Shown piece by piece: positions 27,712-36,724 of a stretch of 64,000 nt of DNA (its first letter is position 1; the number at the start of each line of letters is the position of its first letter). The position numbers and the translations under genes were made by a program. The stretch spans positions 1 to 64,000 of the forward strand of contig NZ_CANBCA010000001.1 in NCBI RefSeq assembly GCF_947367035.1, given 5' to 3'. The notes beneath the pieces were generated by a model. That model was not told the origin of the DNA. It saw only the letters and a list, made by a program, of their open reading frames with translations, and did not search any database. The stretch comes from an uncultured Helicobacter sp. (lineage in GTDB: Bacteria; Campylobacterota; Campylobacteria; Campylobacterales; Helicobacteraceae).

Positions 27712-27717
27712 TAAAAT
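27712..27717 (+). promoter_or_regulatory. Probable -10 box of the rplU operon
   Basis: TAAAAT followed by CCCAGC, 60 bases before the rplU ATG. The -35 region is not clear. The C/G-rich sequence after the box matches those before rpsJ, the DedA gene and yajC. Confidence 0.4.
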
Positions 27718-27776
27718 CCCAGCTTTTATTAGCTTTAATAAAAGATAAAGAACTTCAAATTTTAAGGAATTGTATA

Positions 27777-28088
27777 ATGTATGCAATCATCACGAATGGA
27801 GGCAAACAATACAAGGTGCAAGAAGGCGATGTTATTTTGCTAGATTGTTTAAACCTTGAGCCAAAGTCAAAAGTTGAAGTGAGCGAAGTTTTAGCAATCT
27901 GCGATAGCGGAGACATTAAGCTTGGTGCACCTTATGTAAGTGGCGCAAAGGTGGAGCTAGAGGTCATCAATGAGGGCAGAGGTAAAAAGGTCATCACTTT
28001 TAAGAAACGTCGTAGAAAAGATAGCAAAACAAAACGAGGCTTTAGACGAGATTTTACGCGTGTGCGCGTGGTAAAAATCGCGGCTTAA
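27777..28088 (+). CDS. rplU: 50S ribosomal protein L21
   Basis: 103 residues, [20 protein letters not shown], with C-terminal [20 protein letters not shown]. Binds 23S rRNA with L20. AAGGAATTG before the ATG. First gene of the rplU-rpmA-obgE-proB set. Confidence 0.97.
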   Translation: MYAIITNGGKQYKVQEGDVILLDCLNLEPKSKVEVSEVLAICDSGDIKLGAPYVSGAKVELEVINEGRGKKVITFKKRRRKDSKTKRGFRRDFTRVRVVKIAA

Positions 28089-28106
28089 GATTGTTAAGGA
28101 GTTAAA

Positions 28107-28364
28107 ATGGCACACAAGAAAGGTCAGGGTAGCACCCAGAATAACCGCGATTCTGCAGGACGTCGCTTAGGTGTTAAAAAGTTTGGTGGGCAGTTTGTTC
28201 GTGCGGGCAATATTATTATCCGCCAAAGAGGCACAAAAGTGCATCCCGGAAATAATGTGGGAATAGGCAAAGACCATACAATTTTTGCATTAATTGATGG
28301 GATTGTTTCTTTTGAAAGAAAAGATAGAGAGCGCAAAAAAGTCTCTGTTATCCCAGCTTCTTAA
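28107..28364 (+). CDS. rpmA: 50S ribosomal protein L27
   Basis: 85 residues, [20 protein letters not shown]. It starts with AHKKGQGS, the form whose N-terminus reaches the peptidyl-transferase centre without processing; no Firmicute-type leader. [20 protein letters not shown] is the family motif. Confidence 0.97.
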   Translation: MAHKKGQGSTQNNRDSAGRRLGVKKFGGQFVRAGNIIIRQRGTKVHPGNNVGIGKDHTIFALIDGIVSFERKDRERKKVSVIPAS

Positions 28365-28374
28365 AGCTTCTTTA

Positions 28375-28399
28375 GCGGGATTCCGCCCGGGATTCCGCC
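28375..28399. repeat. Short tandem repeat GCGGGATTCCGCC, hairpin-forming
   Basis: GGGATTCCGCC occurs twice in tandem just after rpmA; GCGG-GATT-CCGC folds as a four-pair hairpin. Unusually GC-rich for this intergenic DNA. It may reduce read-through from rpmA into obgE or be a repeat-element fragment. Confidence 0.4.
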
Positions 28400-28509
28400 T
28401 AATTTATTAAATAGTTTTTTGGGTTTTGATTTTAATATTAATCTTTAATTTTGGTATTCAAATCATAATTCGTAGTGGAATCCTAGAGCTAAACTTTTAA
28501 GGTTATTTG

Positions 28510-29631
28510 ATGTTTGTTGATAGCGTTGAAATCTTTGTGTCTTCCGGCAAAGGTGGTGAGGGCGCAGTTTCGTTTCGTAGAGAGAAATTTGTCTTAAATG
28601 GCGGACCTGATGGCGGTGATGGCGGCAAGGGTGGTAGCGTGTATTTTCAAGTAGATAAAAACACCGACACACTTTCGCATTTTAGAGGACATAAGACTTT
28701 CAAGGCTCAAAATGGCAAGCCCGGGGAAGGACGCAATAAATATGGCAAAAAGGGTGAGGATTTAGTGATTATCGTCCCTCCCGGAACGCAGGTTTTTGAT
28801 AGCCAAAGCGGAGAACTTTTGCTAGACTTGGTAGAGGAATCCCAAAAGATTTTGTTTTTGGAGGGTGGTAAAGGGGGTTTAGGCAATGCGCATTTTAAAA
28901 GCTCCACAAACCAACGCCCGATTTACGCACAAAAAGGGCTTTTGGGCATTACAAAGCAAATTCTCTTGGAGTTGAAGTTGATTGCCGATGTGGGGCTTGT
29001 AGGCTTTCCAAATGTTGGAAAATCCACGCTTGTATCGGTGCTTTCTAACGCAAAGCCTGAAATTGCAAATTATGAATTTACGACACTTATTCCAAAACTT
29101 GGAATCGTCAATGTCGGGGAGTATCAATCCTTTGTGATTGCGGATATTCCCGGAATCATTGGGGGTGCGAGTGAGGGCAAAGGCTTGGGGCTAGAGTTTT
29201 TGCGCCATATTGAGCGCACACGATTCTTGCTTTTTGTGCTAGATTTGACAAATTACCGCACATTAGAGGAACAATTCACAACCTTAAAAACAGAGTTAGA
29301 GTGTTTTAGTATCCCGCTTACTAAACGTCCTTTTGGCATTATGTTTTCTAAAATTGATATACAAAACGAAAATTTGTTAGAACCTGATAACGTAGAATTT
29401 CAAAGTTATCAAGATTCTATAATTCAGTTTTTAGGCAAACTTGGCTTTGGATTAAAAGAGGGAGAGAACTCCTTGCTATTTATGCAAAAAACTAAAGAAG
29501 ATTTTAAAAGCGAGTATGATTTAAATTTGCCTCTTTTTGCAATAGGTGTTTCAAGCGTAAGTAGGAAAAATTTAGAATCTTTACGATTCCTTTTATATAC
29601 AAGTTTAAAGGATTTAAATGCGCAAAAATAG
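28510..29631 (+). CDS. obgE: GTPase ObgE/CgtA
   Basis: 373 residues. The glycine-rich Obg fold ([38 protein letters not shown]) comes first, then the GTPase domain with GFPNVGKST (G1), [20 protein letters not shown] (G3) and FSKID (G4), and a C-terminal extension. Works in late 50S assembly and stress responses. ATG 28510 is preferred over the TTG at 28507; AAGG is eight bases upstream. Overlaps proB by 14 bases. Confidence 0.96.
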   Translation: MFVDSVEIFVSSGKGGEGAVSFRREKFVLNGGPDGGDGGKGGSVYFQVDKNTDTLSHFRGHKTFKAQNGKPGEGRNKYGKKGEDLVIIVPPGTQVFDSQSGELLLDLVEESQKILFLEGGKGGLGNAHFKSSTNQRPIYAQKGLLGITKQILLELKLIADVGLVGFPNVGKSTLVSVLSNAKPEIANYEFTTLIPKLGIVNVGEYQSFVIADIPGIIGGASEGKGLGLEFLRHIERTRFLLFVLDLTNYRTLEEQFTTLKTELECFSIPLTKRPFGIMFSKIDIQNENLLEPDNVEFQSYQDSIIQFLGKLGFGLKEGENSLLFMQKTKEDFKSEYDLNLPLFAIGVSSVSRKNLESLRFLLYTSLKDLNAQK

Positions 29632-30403
29632 AATTGTCATTAAGGTGGGCAGTGCGATTTTGGTAGAGAATCAAAGGATTAATCTTGCAAGGATAGAATC
29701 CCTTGCGCAACTTATTAGCGAACTTAACGCAACTTATGAAGTGATTTTAGTCTCCTCTGGAGCGGTGGCTTCTGGATTTATCGCATTAGAATTGGACAAA
29801 AAGGTTTTGGCTAACAAACAAGCCCTTGCGGCAATTGGGCAGCCACTTTTAATGCAGACTTATGCAGAGGCTCTTAAAAAATATGGAATCCTAAGTGCGC
29901 AGGTTTTGTTTTCGGGTTATGATTTGGATTCCAGGAAACGCACACAAAATGCGCGTAACGCAATGGAAGTATTGTTGAAAAATAAGGTTTTGCCTATTAT
30001 TAATGAAAACGATGTAACCACCACGAGTGAGTTAATGTTTTTAGGATTTGGCGATAATGATCAACTCTCTGCGTATGTTACGCATTTTTTTGATGCTTCA
30101 CTTTTGGCTATATTAAGCGATATTGATGGGTATTATGAGGAGAATCCAAAGGAGAATCCTAACGCAGAAATTCGTAAAATCGTAACAAGTATTTCTCAAA
30201 AAGAACTAGAAGCAGAAGCTACACCTAACAATGCTTTTGCCACAGGTGGAATTGTAACAAAGCTTAAAGCTGCACAATTTTTGTTAGAAAATGGAAAAGA
30301 AATGTTTCTTTCTAGTGGAAAAGATTTGAGCATTTTAAAAGATTTTTTATTTCATTCTAAACACGATAAAGGCACATTATTTACCCCCTATCGTGAGGTT
30401 TGA
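29618..30403 (+). CDS. proB: Glutamate 5-kinase, short form
   Basis: 261 residues of the amino-acid kinase fold: [11 protein letters not shown] (5-15), [33 protein letters not shown] and [15 protein letters not shown]. The C-terminal PUA domain of the E. coli enzyme is missing, which is normal in this group. It makes glutamyl phosphate for proline synthesis. Starts inside the end of obgE. Confidence 0.94.
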   Translation: MRKNRIVIKVGSAILVENQRINLARIESLAQLISELNATYEVILVSSGAVASGFIALELDKKVLANKQALAAIGQPLLMQTYAEALKKYGILSAQVLFSGYDLDSRKRTQNARNAMEVLLKNKVLPIINENDVTTTSELMFLGFGDNDQLSAYVTHFFDASLLAILSDIDGYYEENPKENPNAEIRKIVTSISQKELEAEATPNNAFATGGIVTKLKAAQFLLENGKEMFLSSGKDLSILKDFLFHSKHDKGTLFTPYREV

Positions 30404-30553
30404 TGCCTTTATAAAGAAAGCATTAGAATCTGTGAATTTATCAATATTTTATCTTAAGGTAAAACCAAAGGGATAAATATTGCTGAAAGCCTCTTAATAA
30501 TTCATTTTTGTAATATTCCTTATTCATTTAAAATTTAAAGGAAGTTAAATGAG

Positions 30554-30755
30554 ATGAAAAATATCATTTGGAATGTTAGCATGGTGAGGATACAGGAGGT
30601 ATTGGCGGTGCTTTGGGTGGGTATTCAAAAGTCTAGAAGGAAAAACGCTTGTGAATGCCTTTTTAGATTCAAGGAATCAACTCGTTATTTACATAAAATT
30701 GAGTTTGAATTTCAAGTCTTGTTGTGGTTGTAAAACCGCAGCGAAGATAATTTAA
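30554..30755 (+). pseudogene. Remnant of a glycine-rich lipoprotein-like gene
   Basis: After AAAGGAAG and ATG the frame is broken, but DTGGIGGALGGYSKV (about 30590-30635, glycine-zipper-like) and, after a shift, SLEGKTLVNAFLDSRNQLVI (about 30629-30688) read as pieces of one protein, with a stop at 30753-30755. The pattern resembles the C-terminal part of CsgG/LpoB-like lipoproteins of Campylobacterota, but this is only an impression. The rest of the gap 30404-30848 holds the DedA promoter and nothing else I can name. Confidence 0.35.
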
Positions 30756-30809
30756 ATTGATTACAATATTGCATTGCATAATGATATAAAAGGTTAAGCA
30801 AATTTTTGC

Positions 30810-30815
30810 TAAAAT
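30810..30815 (+). promoter_or_regulatory. Extended -10 box of the DedA-pepA operon
   Basis: TTTTTGCTAAAATCCCGC: a TGC-extended TAAAAT box followed by CCCGC, 33 bases before the ATG. No clear -35 box, as is common in this phylum, where a periodic A/T signal upstream can replace it. Confidence 0.5.
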
Positions 30816-30848
30816 CCCGCACTGATTTTAATTTAAGAAAATTTTACT

Positions 30849-31433
30849 ATGGAAGAACTCTTTACACAATGGCTACAAGAATATGGCTATATTATTTTGT
30901 TTATTTGGAGTACCTTAGAGGGTGAACTTGGTTTGATTATGGCTGGAATTATGTGCCATACAGGGCATATGAGCATTCCTATTGCGATTCTTGTAGCTGG
31001 ACTCGGCGGATTTGTGGGAGACCAAGTTTATTTTTATATTGGGCGGTATAATAAACAATTTATTTACAAAAAATTAAAAACTCAACGTAGAAAGTTTGCT
31101 TTAGCCCATCTGCTTTTACAACGTTATGGCTGGCCTATTATTTTCTTGCAACGTTATTTGTATGGTATGCGCACGGTGATTCCAATGAGTATTGGTGTTA
31201 CGCGATATAGTGCAAAAACTTTTGCTTTTATTAATTTAATGAGTGCAATCGTTTGGGCAGCAATCACTATTTTGTTGGCTTATTTTTTTGGAGAGCAATT
31301 ACTTCAGATTGTGCATTATGGCAAAGAACATTATTATGTAGCTATTCCATTTGCAGTAATTCTTGGTGGCGGAATTTATTACTATTTACACAGAGCAACC
31401 GCAAAAGTGGAACAAAAAATTATAGGAAAGTGA
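30849..31433 (+). CDS. DedA family membrane protein
   Basis: 194 residues, four or five membrane segments. The DedA/SNARE-associated motif appears as STLEGELGLIMAGIMCHTGH, then GFVGDQVYFYIGRY and FLQRYLYGMRTVIPMSIGVT, the conserved arginine loop. DedA proteins act as proton-linked undecaprenyl-phosphate or phospholipid flippases; the exact substrate here is unknown. It ends one base before pepA. Confidence 0.88.
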   Translation: MEELFTQWLQEYGYIILFIWSTLEGELGLIMAGIMCHTGHMSIPIAILVAGLGGFVGDQVYFYIGRYNKQFIYKKLKTQRRKFALAHLLLQRYGWPIIFLQRYLYGMRTVIPMSIGVTRYSAKTFAFINLMSAIVWAAITILLAYFFGEQLLQIVHYGKEHYYVAIPFAVILGGGIYYYLHRATAKVEQKIIGK

Positions 31434-31434
31434 A

Positions 31435-32856
31435 ATGAAAATCTTACCAAAACTTAAAAAAGGAGAATTAGAAATTATCCTTTTGCGCAATAAAAAATTA
31501 CCAAAAAATTTAAACAAGGTTGAAAAGAATCTATTAGGGATTCGGAATTATAAAGGGGAAGGGTGTTGTTTCATAGAAGAAAGTAGAAAGTTTTTTGTAG
31601 GGATCGAAAGCTATAATTATCCTTTTCCTAATGCAATACGTGATGCGTTAGCAACTGCAATTGGAGTGATTAGAAAATTACAGATAAAATCCGCTTCCAT
31701 TCAAGTGGAATCAAAAAAGGAGGCAAGGGAAGTTTGTGAGGGAATTTTGCTTGGCTCGTATGGATTTGATACTTTTAAAAGTAAAAAAAATGAGAGTTTT
31801 TTAAAAGAAATTTATCTAAATTCTACTCAACTAGAGCAAGTAGAGATCAAAAAGATAATTCAAGAATCTGAAATTTTAAGTAATAGTGTCAATCAAGTGC
31901 GTGAGTTAATCAACACCCCGCCTAGGATTGCAACACCAAAGTATATTGCAGATTTTGCAAAAAAGGTGGCAAAAGAATCTGAATTTGAATGCAAAGTTTA
32001 TGATGAAAAGTTTTTAGAAAATGAGAAAATGGGAGCATTTTTAGCTGTGGCAAAAGCAAGCACAAATAAGCCTTATCTCGTGCATTTAAGCTATAAGCCT
32101 AAAATAAAAGGTAAAAAATTATTAAAAATTGTGTTGGTGGGTAAAGGTTTAACCTATGATTCTGGTGGATTAAGTTTAAAGCCAAGTGATTATATGACAA
32201 CAATGAAATCCGATAAGAGTGGTGCGTGTGCAGTAATTGGGGTATTAGAATCTGTGGCAAAACTTGGCATTCCAATAGAAGTGCACGGAATCTTGGGATT
32301 GGCAGAAAATATGATTGGGGGAAATGCATATAAGCCAGATGATATTTTAATTGCTCGTAATCAAAAAAGTATTGAAGTGCGTAACACTGATGCAGAAGGG
32401 CGTTTGGTGTTAGCAGATTGTCTAAGTTTTGCAAGTGATTTAAAGCCTGATTTTTTAATTGATATTGCTACACTTACAGGGGCTTGTGTTGTTGCATTGG
32501 GAGATTATAGCACAGGAATTATGGGGTATAATGAGAAGCTAAAAGAAGAGTTTAGTAACGCAGTATTTGAAGCGGGAGAGTTAAGCGGAATCTTGCCTTT
32601 TAATCCTTATTTAAGGAAGTTATTTAATTCCGAAGTGGCAGATTTATGTAATATTCCTTCCACGCGTTATGGAAGTGCAATTAGTGCAGGAATGTTTTTA
32701 AGTGAATTTGTGGAGGAATCTTTAGTGCAAAAGTGGTTACATTTGGATATTGCTGGTCCTGCTTATGTAGAAAAATCTTGGGGGGTAAATCCTTTTGGAG
32801 CAAGTGGTGCAGGAGTGCGCTCTTTAGTGCAGTTTATTTTAAACCAAGTGAAATAA
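31435..32856 (+). CDS. pepA: Leucyl aminopeptidase (M17)
   Basis: 473 residues. C-terminal catalytic domain: VGKGLTYDSGGLSLKPSDYM (metal-binding Lys and Asp), MKSDKSGACAVIG, and NTDAEGRLVLADCL, the M17 signature. Removes N-terminal residues in the cytoplasm and needs two divalent metals. Forms an operon with the DedA gene. Confidence 0.96.
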   Translation: MKILPKLKKGELEIILLRNKKLPKNLNKVEKNLLGIRNYKGEGCCFIEESRKFFVGIESYNYPFPNAIRDALATAIGVIRKLQIKSASIQVESKKEAREVCEGILLGSYGFDTFKSKKNESFLKEIYLNSTQLEQVEIKKIIQESEILSNSVNQVRELINTPPRIATPKYIADFAKKVAKESEFECKVYDEKFLENEKMGAFLAVAKASTNKPYLVHLSYKPKIKGKKLLKIVLVGKGLTYDSGGLSLKPSDYMTTMKSDKSGACAVIGVLESVAKLGIPIEVHGILGLAENMIGGNAYKPDDILIARNQKSIEVRNTDAEGRLVLADCLSFASDLKPDFLIDIATLTGACVVALGDYSTGIMGYNEKLKEEFSNAVFEAGELSGILPFNPYLRKLFNSEVADLCNIPSTRYGSAISAGMFLSEFVEESLVQKWLHLDIAGPAYVEKSWGVNPFGASGAGVRSLVQFILNQVK

Positions 32857-32865
32857 AGGATATTT

Positions 32866-33972
32866 ATGGGATTATCTATTGGAATCGTAGGGCTTCCAAA
32901 TGTAGGTAAATCTACGACTTTTAACGCATTAACTAAAACACAAAATGCACAATCTGCGAATTATCCCTTTTGCACGATTGAACCAAACAAAGCTATTGTG
33001 CCTGTGCCAGATGCAAGACTTTTAGAATTAGCAAAAATCGTTAATCCGCAAAAGATTCAACATTCCGTAGTGGAGTTTGTAGATATTGCAGGGCTTGTAA
33101 AAGGAGCAAGTAAAGGCGAAGGTTTGGGAAATCAGTTTTTAGCAAATATCAAAGAAACAGAAGTCATTTTGCATATTGTGCGTTGCTTTGAGGATTCTAA
33201 CATTACGCACGTAGAGGGTAACATTGAGCCTTTGCGTGATGTGGAGATTATTGAGACTGAATTGCTCATTGCAGATATGCAAACTCTGCAAAAACGTGTG
33301 GAGCGTTTAAGTAGAAGTGCAAAAAGTGGCACAGATAAAGAAGCAAAGGCGCAGTTAGAAGTTGCAAGTTTGCTTTTGACGCATATTGAGAGTGGTGCGC
33401 CTGTGCGGACATTTCAAGAAAAAGAGAATGAATGGTTTTTGTTTTTGGATAAAGAGTTGCGATTCTTGACAAACAAGGAGATTATTTATGGTGCAAATGT
33501 TGATGAAGAGGGTTTGGAATCCGATAATGATTTTGTGCTGCAATTAAAAAAATACGCAAAAGAGCAGGGTGCAGAAGTCATTAAGCTTTGTTCTAAGATT
33601 GAAGAGGAACTTGTGAGTTTAAGTGAAGAGGAGCAAGTAGAGTTTCTCAAAGAATTGGGCGTTTGTGAGAGTGGATTGGACGCTATTATTCGTTTGGGAT
33701 TCCAAAAGTTAGGCTTGATTAGCTATTTTACCGCTGGAGTGAAAGAAGTGCGTGCTTGGACGATTCACAAGGGAGATAAAGCACCTATGGCTGCAGGAGT
33801 GATTCATAAAGATTTTGAAAAGGGCTTTATTCGTGCTGAAGTGATTTCTTATCAAGATTTTATTCAATATGGCGGTGAGGCGAAATCCAAAGAAGCAGGT
33901 GCAATGCGTGTAGAGGGGAAGGATTATATTGTGCAAGATGGCGATGTAATGCACTTTAGGTTTAATGTGTAG
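32866..33972 (+). CDS. ychF: Ribosome-binding ATPase YchF
   Basis: 368 residues. GIVGLPNVGKSTTFNALT (5-22) is the P-loop, DIAGLVKGASKGEGLGNQFL the switch II region, NVDEE the altered G4 motif that gives ATP preference, and a C-terminal TGS-like domain ends in IVQDGDVMHFRFNV. AAGGAT before the ATG. Confidence 0.97.
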   Translation: MGLSIGIVGLPNVGKSTTFNALTKTQNAQSANYPFCTIEPNKAIVPVPDARLLELAKIVNPQKIQHSVVEFVDIAGLVKGASKGEGLGNQFLANIKETEVILHIVRCFEDSNITHVEGNIEPLRDVEIIETELLIADMQTLQKRVERLSRSAKSGTDKEAKAQLEVASLLLTHIESGAPVRTFQEKENEWFLFLDKELRFLTNKEIIYGANVDEEGLESDNDFVLQLKKYAKEQGAEVIKLCSKIEEELVSLSEEEQVEFLKELGVCESGLDAIIRLGFQKLGLISYFTAGVKEVRAWTIHKGDKAPMAAGVIHKDFEKGFIRAEVISYQDFIQYGGEAKSKEAGAMRVEGKDYIVQDGDVMHFRFNV

Positions 33973-33997
33973 GTTTTTAAGACAAAGCGGCAGTCTT

Positions 33998-34102
33998 GAA
34001 TCCTCATTATTGCGAGGCAGAGCATAAACGAAGCAATCCATAATTTTACAAAAATTTACAATGGAATCTTTAAAGGCGAGATTCTGTATTATGGATTGCT
34101 TC
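33998..34102. repeat. Intergenic inverted-repeat element (copy 2)
   Basis: Perfect 15-bp arms GAAGCAATCCATAAT (34030-34044) and ATTATGGATTGCTTC (34088-34102), with a nested GAATCT/AGATTC pair, preceded by CATTATTGCGAGGCAGAGCA. No coding capacity. The sequence type (TTGCGAGGC...GAAGCAATCCA) is common in short dispersed palindromic elements in other bacteria. Related to the element at 23427-23570. It ends 16 bases before the stop of the HTH gene. Confidence 0.7.
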
Positions 34103-34117
34103 ACCTTAAGCTTAGAT

Positions 34118-34327
34118 TTATCTAAATCTTTCAATTTCATCTTTTATGCTATTATCTGAGTCTAAAAGGGATTCACAGTTTTTCTTGCTCTGCTCTATTG
34201 CTTCATCAAATCTAAAACCAAGCATAACAATACGATAAAGATTTGGTTTGTATTTTCTCCAATTATATAAAGTGCTAACATCAATATCTAAATAATATGC
34301 CATATCTCGTTTAGTTTTTTTAATCAA
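34118..34327 (-). CDS. Small HTH-like protein, family copy B (69 aa)
   Basis: Starts at TTG with AAGG six bases upstream: MIKKTKRDMAYYLDIDVSTL and NWRKYKPNLYRIVMLGFRFD. It aligns without gaps through the HTH part with the protein at 27452-27667 (D-x-A...L-x-I-x-x-x-T-L-x-x-W...KP-x-L-x-x-I-x-x-x-GF). The C-terminus is acidic (SDNSIKDEIERF). It lies divergent to the frameshifted gene at 34501, with an inverted repeat between them, which fits a local regulator; function inferred. Confidence 0.65.
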   Translation of the reverse strand: MIKKTKRDMAYYLDIDVSTLYNWRKYKPNLYRIVMLGFRFDEAIEQSKKNCESLLDSDNSIKDEIERFR

Positions 34328-34386
34328 ACTTTTACCTTAATTCTCTAGCTTTTTCTCTCATTTTACATTAAATTTTGTTTATTCAA

Positions 34387-34440
34387 AACACTTGAAATAT
34401 TAAACTAATTTATGAATGAATATAGAAATATTAAAGTGTT
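34387..34440. promoter_or_regulatory. AACACTT/AAGTGTT inverted repeat in the divergent gap
   Basis: AACACTT (34387-34393) and AAGTGTT (34434-34440) flank an AT-rich core in which GAAATATTAAA is also directly repeated. It lies between the leftward HTH gene and the rightward gene at 34501, so it could be an operator for the HTH protein. No experimental basis. Confidence 0.3.
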
Positions 34441-34500
34441 ATAAATTAAGGATATTAGGAAAATAATTCTAACTTTAATTTTTCTATTTTAGGAGTTAAA

Positions 34501-34981
34501 ATGGCTAAGATTAAGCATTTTATACAATTTAAGACAGCCAAATTCTGGGAAAACCACGACGATACTTTGGTGTTTCTTGAAATTTCTATCAGAAGAGTAA
34601 TCAAAATTAAAGGTTTTAAAATATCTTGAATATGGTGATTTTATAGCTGTTGTTGAGTGTGATAGTAAAACTATAGGTTTTGTTAGTGCCAGCGAAATGG
34701 TAAGGGAAAGCTACGAAACTCTTTGTAAAGAATTTCAAGGAAACATTGAAGTTTGTGTTTTTGCTACAAGAACACATGGTCATAGTGTAACGGATTTTAA
34801 TAAAATTTTAAAGGAAAATGATAAGCAAGTGCCTGATGAGGTTTTTAAAAATCGTTGGATTGACATGATAAAAGAGACACAACCACAAATTGTCGAAGTT
34901 AAATATGAAATCTCTTGTCATCTACAAGAGCAAAGCGAGAAACTTGCTAATCTAATTAAGAAATATTTACAGACTCTGTAA
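34501..34981 (+). pseudogene. Frameshifted gene of unknown function (about 160 aa)
   Basis: TAGGAG precedes ATG 34501: MAKIKHFIQFKTAKFWENHD then TLVFLEISIRRV, but the frame stops at a TGA near 34629. Another frame entered around 34600-34620 continues LKVLKYLEYGDFIAVVECDS, then a segment opening at ATG 34697 and ending LANLIKKYLQTL at 34981. The ATG at 34697 has no ribosome-binding site, so this is best read as one gene with a frameshift. Not recognised as a family. Confidence 0.6.
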
Positions 34982-34997
34982 AGATTGGTGGGAATAT

Positions 34998-36059
34998 TTG
35001 TTAAAATCCAAAAAAACTAAGCTAGTTTTACTTGGCGGGAGTAACTCCGCTATACTCAAAGGCTTGCAGCAGGGATTGAAGCAAGAACATATAGAGCTTA
35101 CAAATTTGGCACTCGGTGCCACGAATAGCTTACAGAATCTCTTTGAAATAGTTCATAGCAAAAACAAACAGGCACTAAAAGAAGCGGATTTTATCGTCAT
35201 AGAAACGAACATTAACGATTCTCATATGATTTTACAAGGCTTTAGCATCCAAGTCATTGGAAGGAATCTTGCTTGGCTGTGTGAGGAGTTGTATCGGTTG
35301 GGCAAAAGAGTGATTTGGCTTATTTTGCCATTTGTGAATGATAATCCTGCGCTTAACGCATTTTTAAAGGAAAATGCAAACCATTATGGTTTTAATGTCA
35401 TAGATATGCAAGAAAGGTATGTAGCACAAGGCTTGATTCAGTTCTTTAATACCAATGATACCTATCATCAACTCTTTTCATTAATGTCTTTATTGGGGGA
35501 GAAAATCATAGAATCTTTAGCGGATTTTAAACCCTTAAAGTCTAATGCAAGCAAAGCGCAAACTTTGCCATATTTTAAGATTCTTGCTCCTGCTAGTCTT
35601 ATTGGTGCGGAATCTCTACCGCCATTTCATTATGGAAATTCTGTATATCAAGAGACAACTTATAGAGTAACACGTGAATGTAGGCTTTATTTTACGCGTG
35701 ATACTAAAGGCTATGCAGTGCTTGGGGTTAAGGTGTGGAATTTTGGACTGCAAAACAGAAATAAAATGAGTTTTATATTAGAAAATACACAGATAAAGAT
35801 TGTCAAAACAATTGAAAGGGGAATCTTGCTTGTGCATTCTTTAAGGGATATTTTATGGGTTGATGAAGCGACTTGTTTTAGGATTAATACAGAAAATGAG
35901 CCGATGAGCGAACCTAGCGTGTGGTTGGCTAAAGAGGCAAAAGTTAGTGCAGACATTGATTACATTGATGTGGTAGAGTTTTATCTTGCTCGTGGCGGTA
36001 AGTGGGACTATGAGATTATTCCAATGGAGTGTAAAGTAGAATCTGAATATGATTTTTAG
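34998..36059 (+). CDS. SGNH/GDSL hydrolase-like protein
   Basis: 353 residues, TTG start preceded by GGTGGGA. N-terminal KLVLLGGSNSAILKGLQQGL fits block I of SGNH hydrolases (nucleophile Ser in GGSNS). ADFIVIETNINDSH would be block III, with an Asn-x-Asn. The second half is beta-rich. Such proteins in Campylobacter and Helicobacter accompany surface-glycan genes and probably remove or add acetyl groups. Overlaps the next gene by 11 bases. The catalytic Asp-His pair was not located with certainty. Confidence 0.6.
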   Translation: MLKSKKTKLVLLGGSNSAILKGLQQGLKQEHIELTNLALGATNSLQNLFEIVHSKNKQALKEADFIVIETNINDSHMILQGFSIQVIGRNLAWLCEELYRLGKRVIWLILPFVNDNPALNAFLKENANHYGFNVIDMQERYVAQGLIQFFNTNDTYHQLFSLMSLLGEKIIESLADFKPLKSNASKAQTLPYFKILAPASLIGAESLPPFHYGNSVYQETTYRVTRECRLYFTRDTKGYAVLGVKVWNFGLQNRNKMSFILENTQIKIVKTIERGILLVHSLRDILWVDEATCFRINTENEPMSEPSVWLAKEAKVSADIDYIDVVEFYLARGGKWDYEIIPMECKVESEYDF

Positions 36060-36543
36060 TCATTTAGTCCCCAATGTCGGGATTATAAAAGAAATCATAG
36101 AAGAATATTGTGTGCGAATGGATAAAAACAAATTTAATTCCCTAGAGAGACAAATCAGAGCATTAAAAAACTCTAAAGCAGCACTAGTGGGGGCAGATTT
36201 GCGCATGAAATCACATCTTGCTTATAGGCTTGGAAATGCTATGGTTTTAAATTCTAAAAGCCTGTGGGGAATGATAAAATTGCCTTGCATTTTAAGCTAC
36301 ATTTATGCTTCCTACAAGCAGGAGCAAAAACAATACCAAGATAAAATTGCTAAAAATCCAGCACTCAAACTGCCTCCATTAGAATCTTATGCAGATTATC
36401 AAGAATCTTTAAAGATTAAAAATTACACCTCTTACAAATTGGGGGAGGGTTTGATAATTGCCCATCGTTCAAAAAGAGGAAGAGTTTTTCTTTATTTATT
36501 TAAAGCCTTTGTGGCTAGAATTTTTGGCTTAAAAATATCATAG
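36049..36543 (+). CDS. Protein resembling the C-terminal tail of Campylobacterota sugar transferases (164 aa)
   Basis: Two similar segments: SHLAYRLGNAMVLNSKSLWG followed by MIKLPCILSYIYASYKQEQK, and TSYKLGEGLIIAHRSKRGRV followed by FLYLFKAFVARIFG. This YxLGxA(hydrophobic)-x-x-(S/R)K repeat, with LPPLESYADYQESL between, is what I recall at the C-terminal end of capsule and LOS sugar transferases in this phylum; here it stands alone. Start at 36049 or at 36118 (MDKNKFNSLERQIR). It is coupled to the SGNH gene. Confidence 0.55.
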   Translation: MIFSHLVPNVGIIKEIIEEYCVRMDKNKFNSLERQIRALKNSKAALVGADLRMKSHLAYRLGNAMVLNSKSLWGMIKLPCILSYIYASYKQEQKQYQDKIAKNPALKLPPLESYADYQESLKIKNYTSYKLGEGLIIAHRSKRGRVFLYLFKAFVARIFGLKIS

Positions 36544-36724
36544 GGAGCTTGGCGATAATCACTCAAGTTCGAAATTAAGCATAATAATGTGATGAATTTC
36601 TGGGTTTGAAAATAATTTTGCTATCAGAATCCAACTTTCCATATAAGTAACAAACAGGATTCCATAATATTTTTGAACATTTGAAACATTTTGAAGTTTT
36701 TAGTGTGGAATTTCGCAAGGTTTC

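Noticed and set aside
30404-30848. A tRNA or small RNA gene in the proB-DedA gap
   Set aside because: No cloverleaf pattern, no CCA or T-loop motif seen; gene relic and promoter explain what is there.
32099-32434. Leftward 111-codon frame inside pepA
   Set aside because: Antisense to the catalytic domain of leucyl aminopeptidase; no start context.
34697-34981. Independent 94-aa gene from ATG 34697
   Set aside because: No ribosome-binding site, and coding-like sequence in the same frame extends upstream to about 34610.
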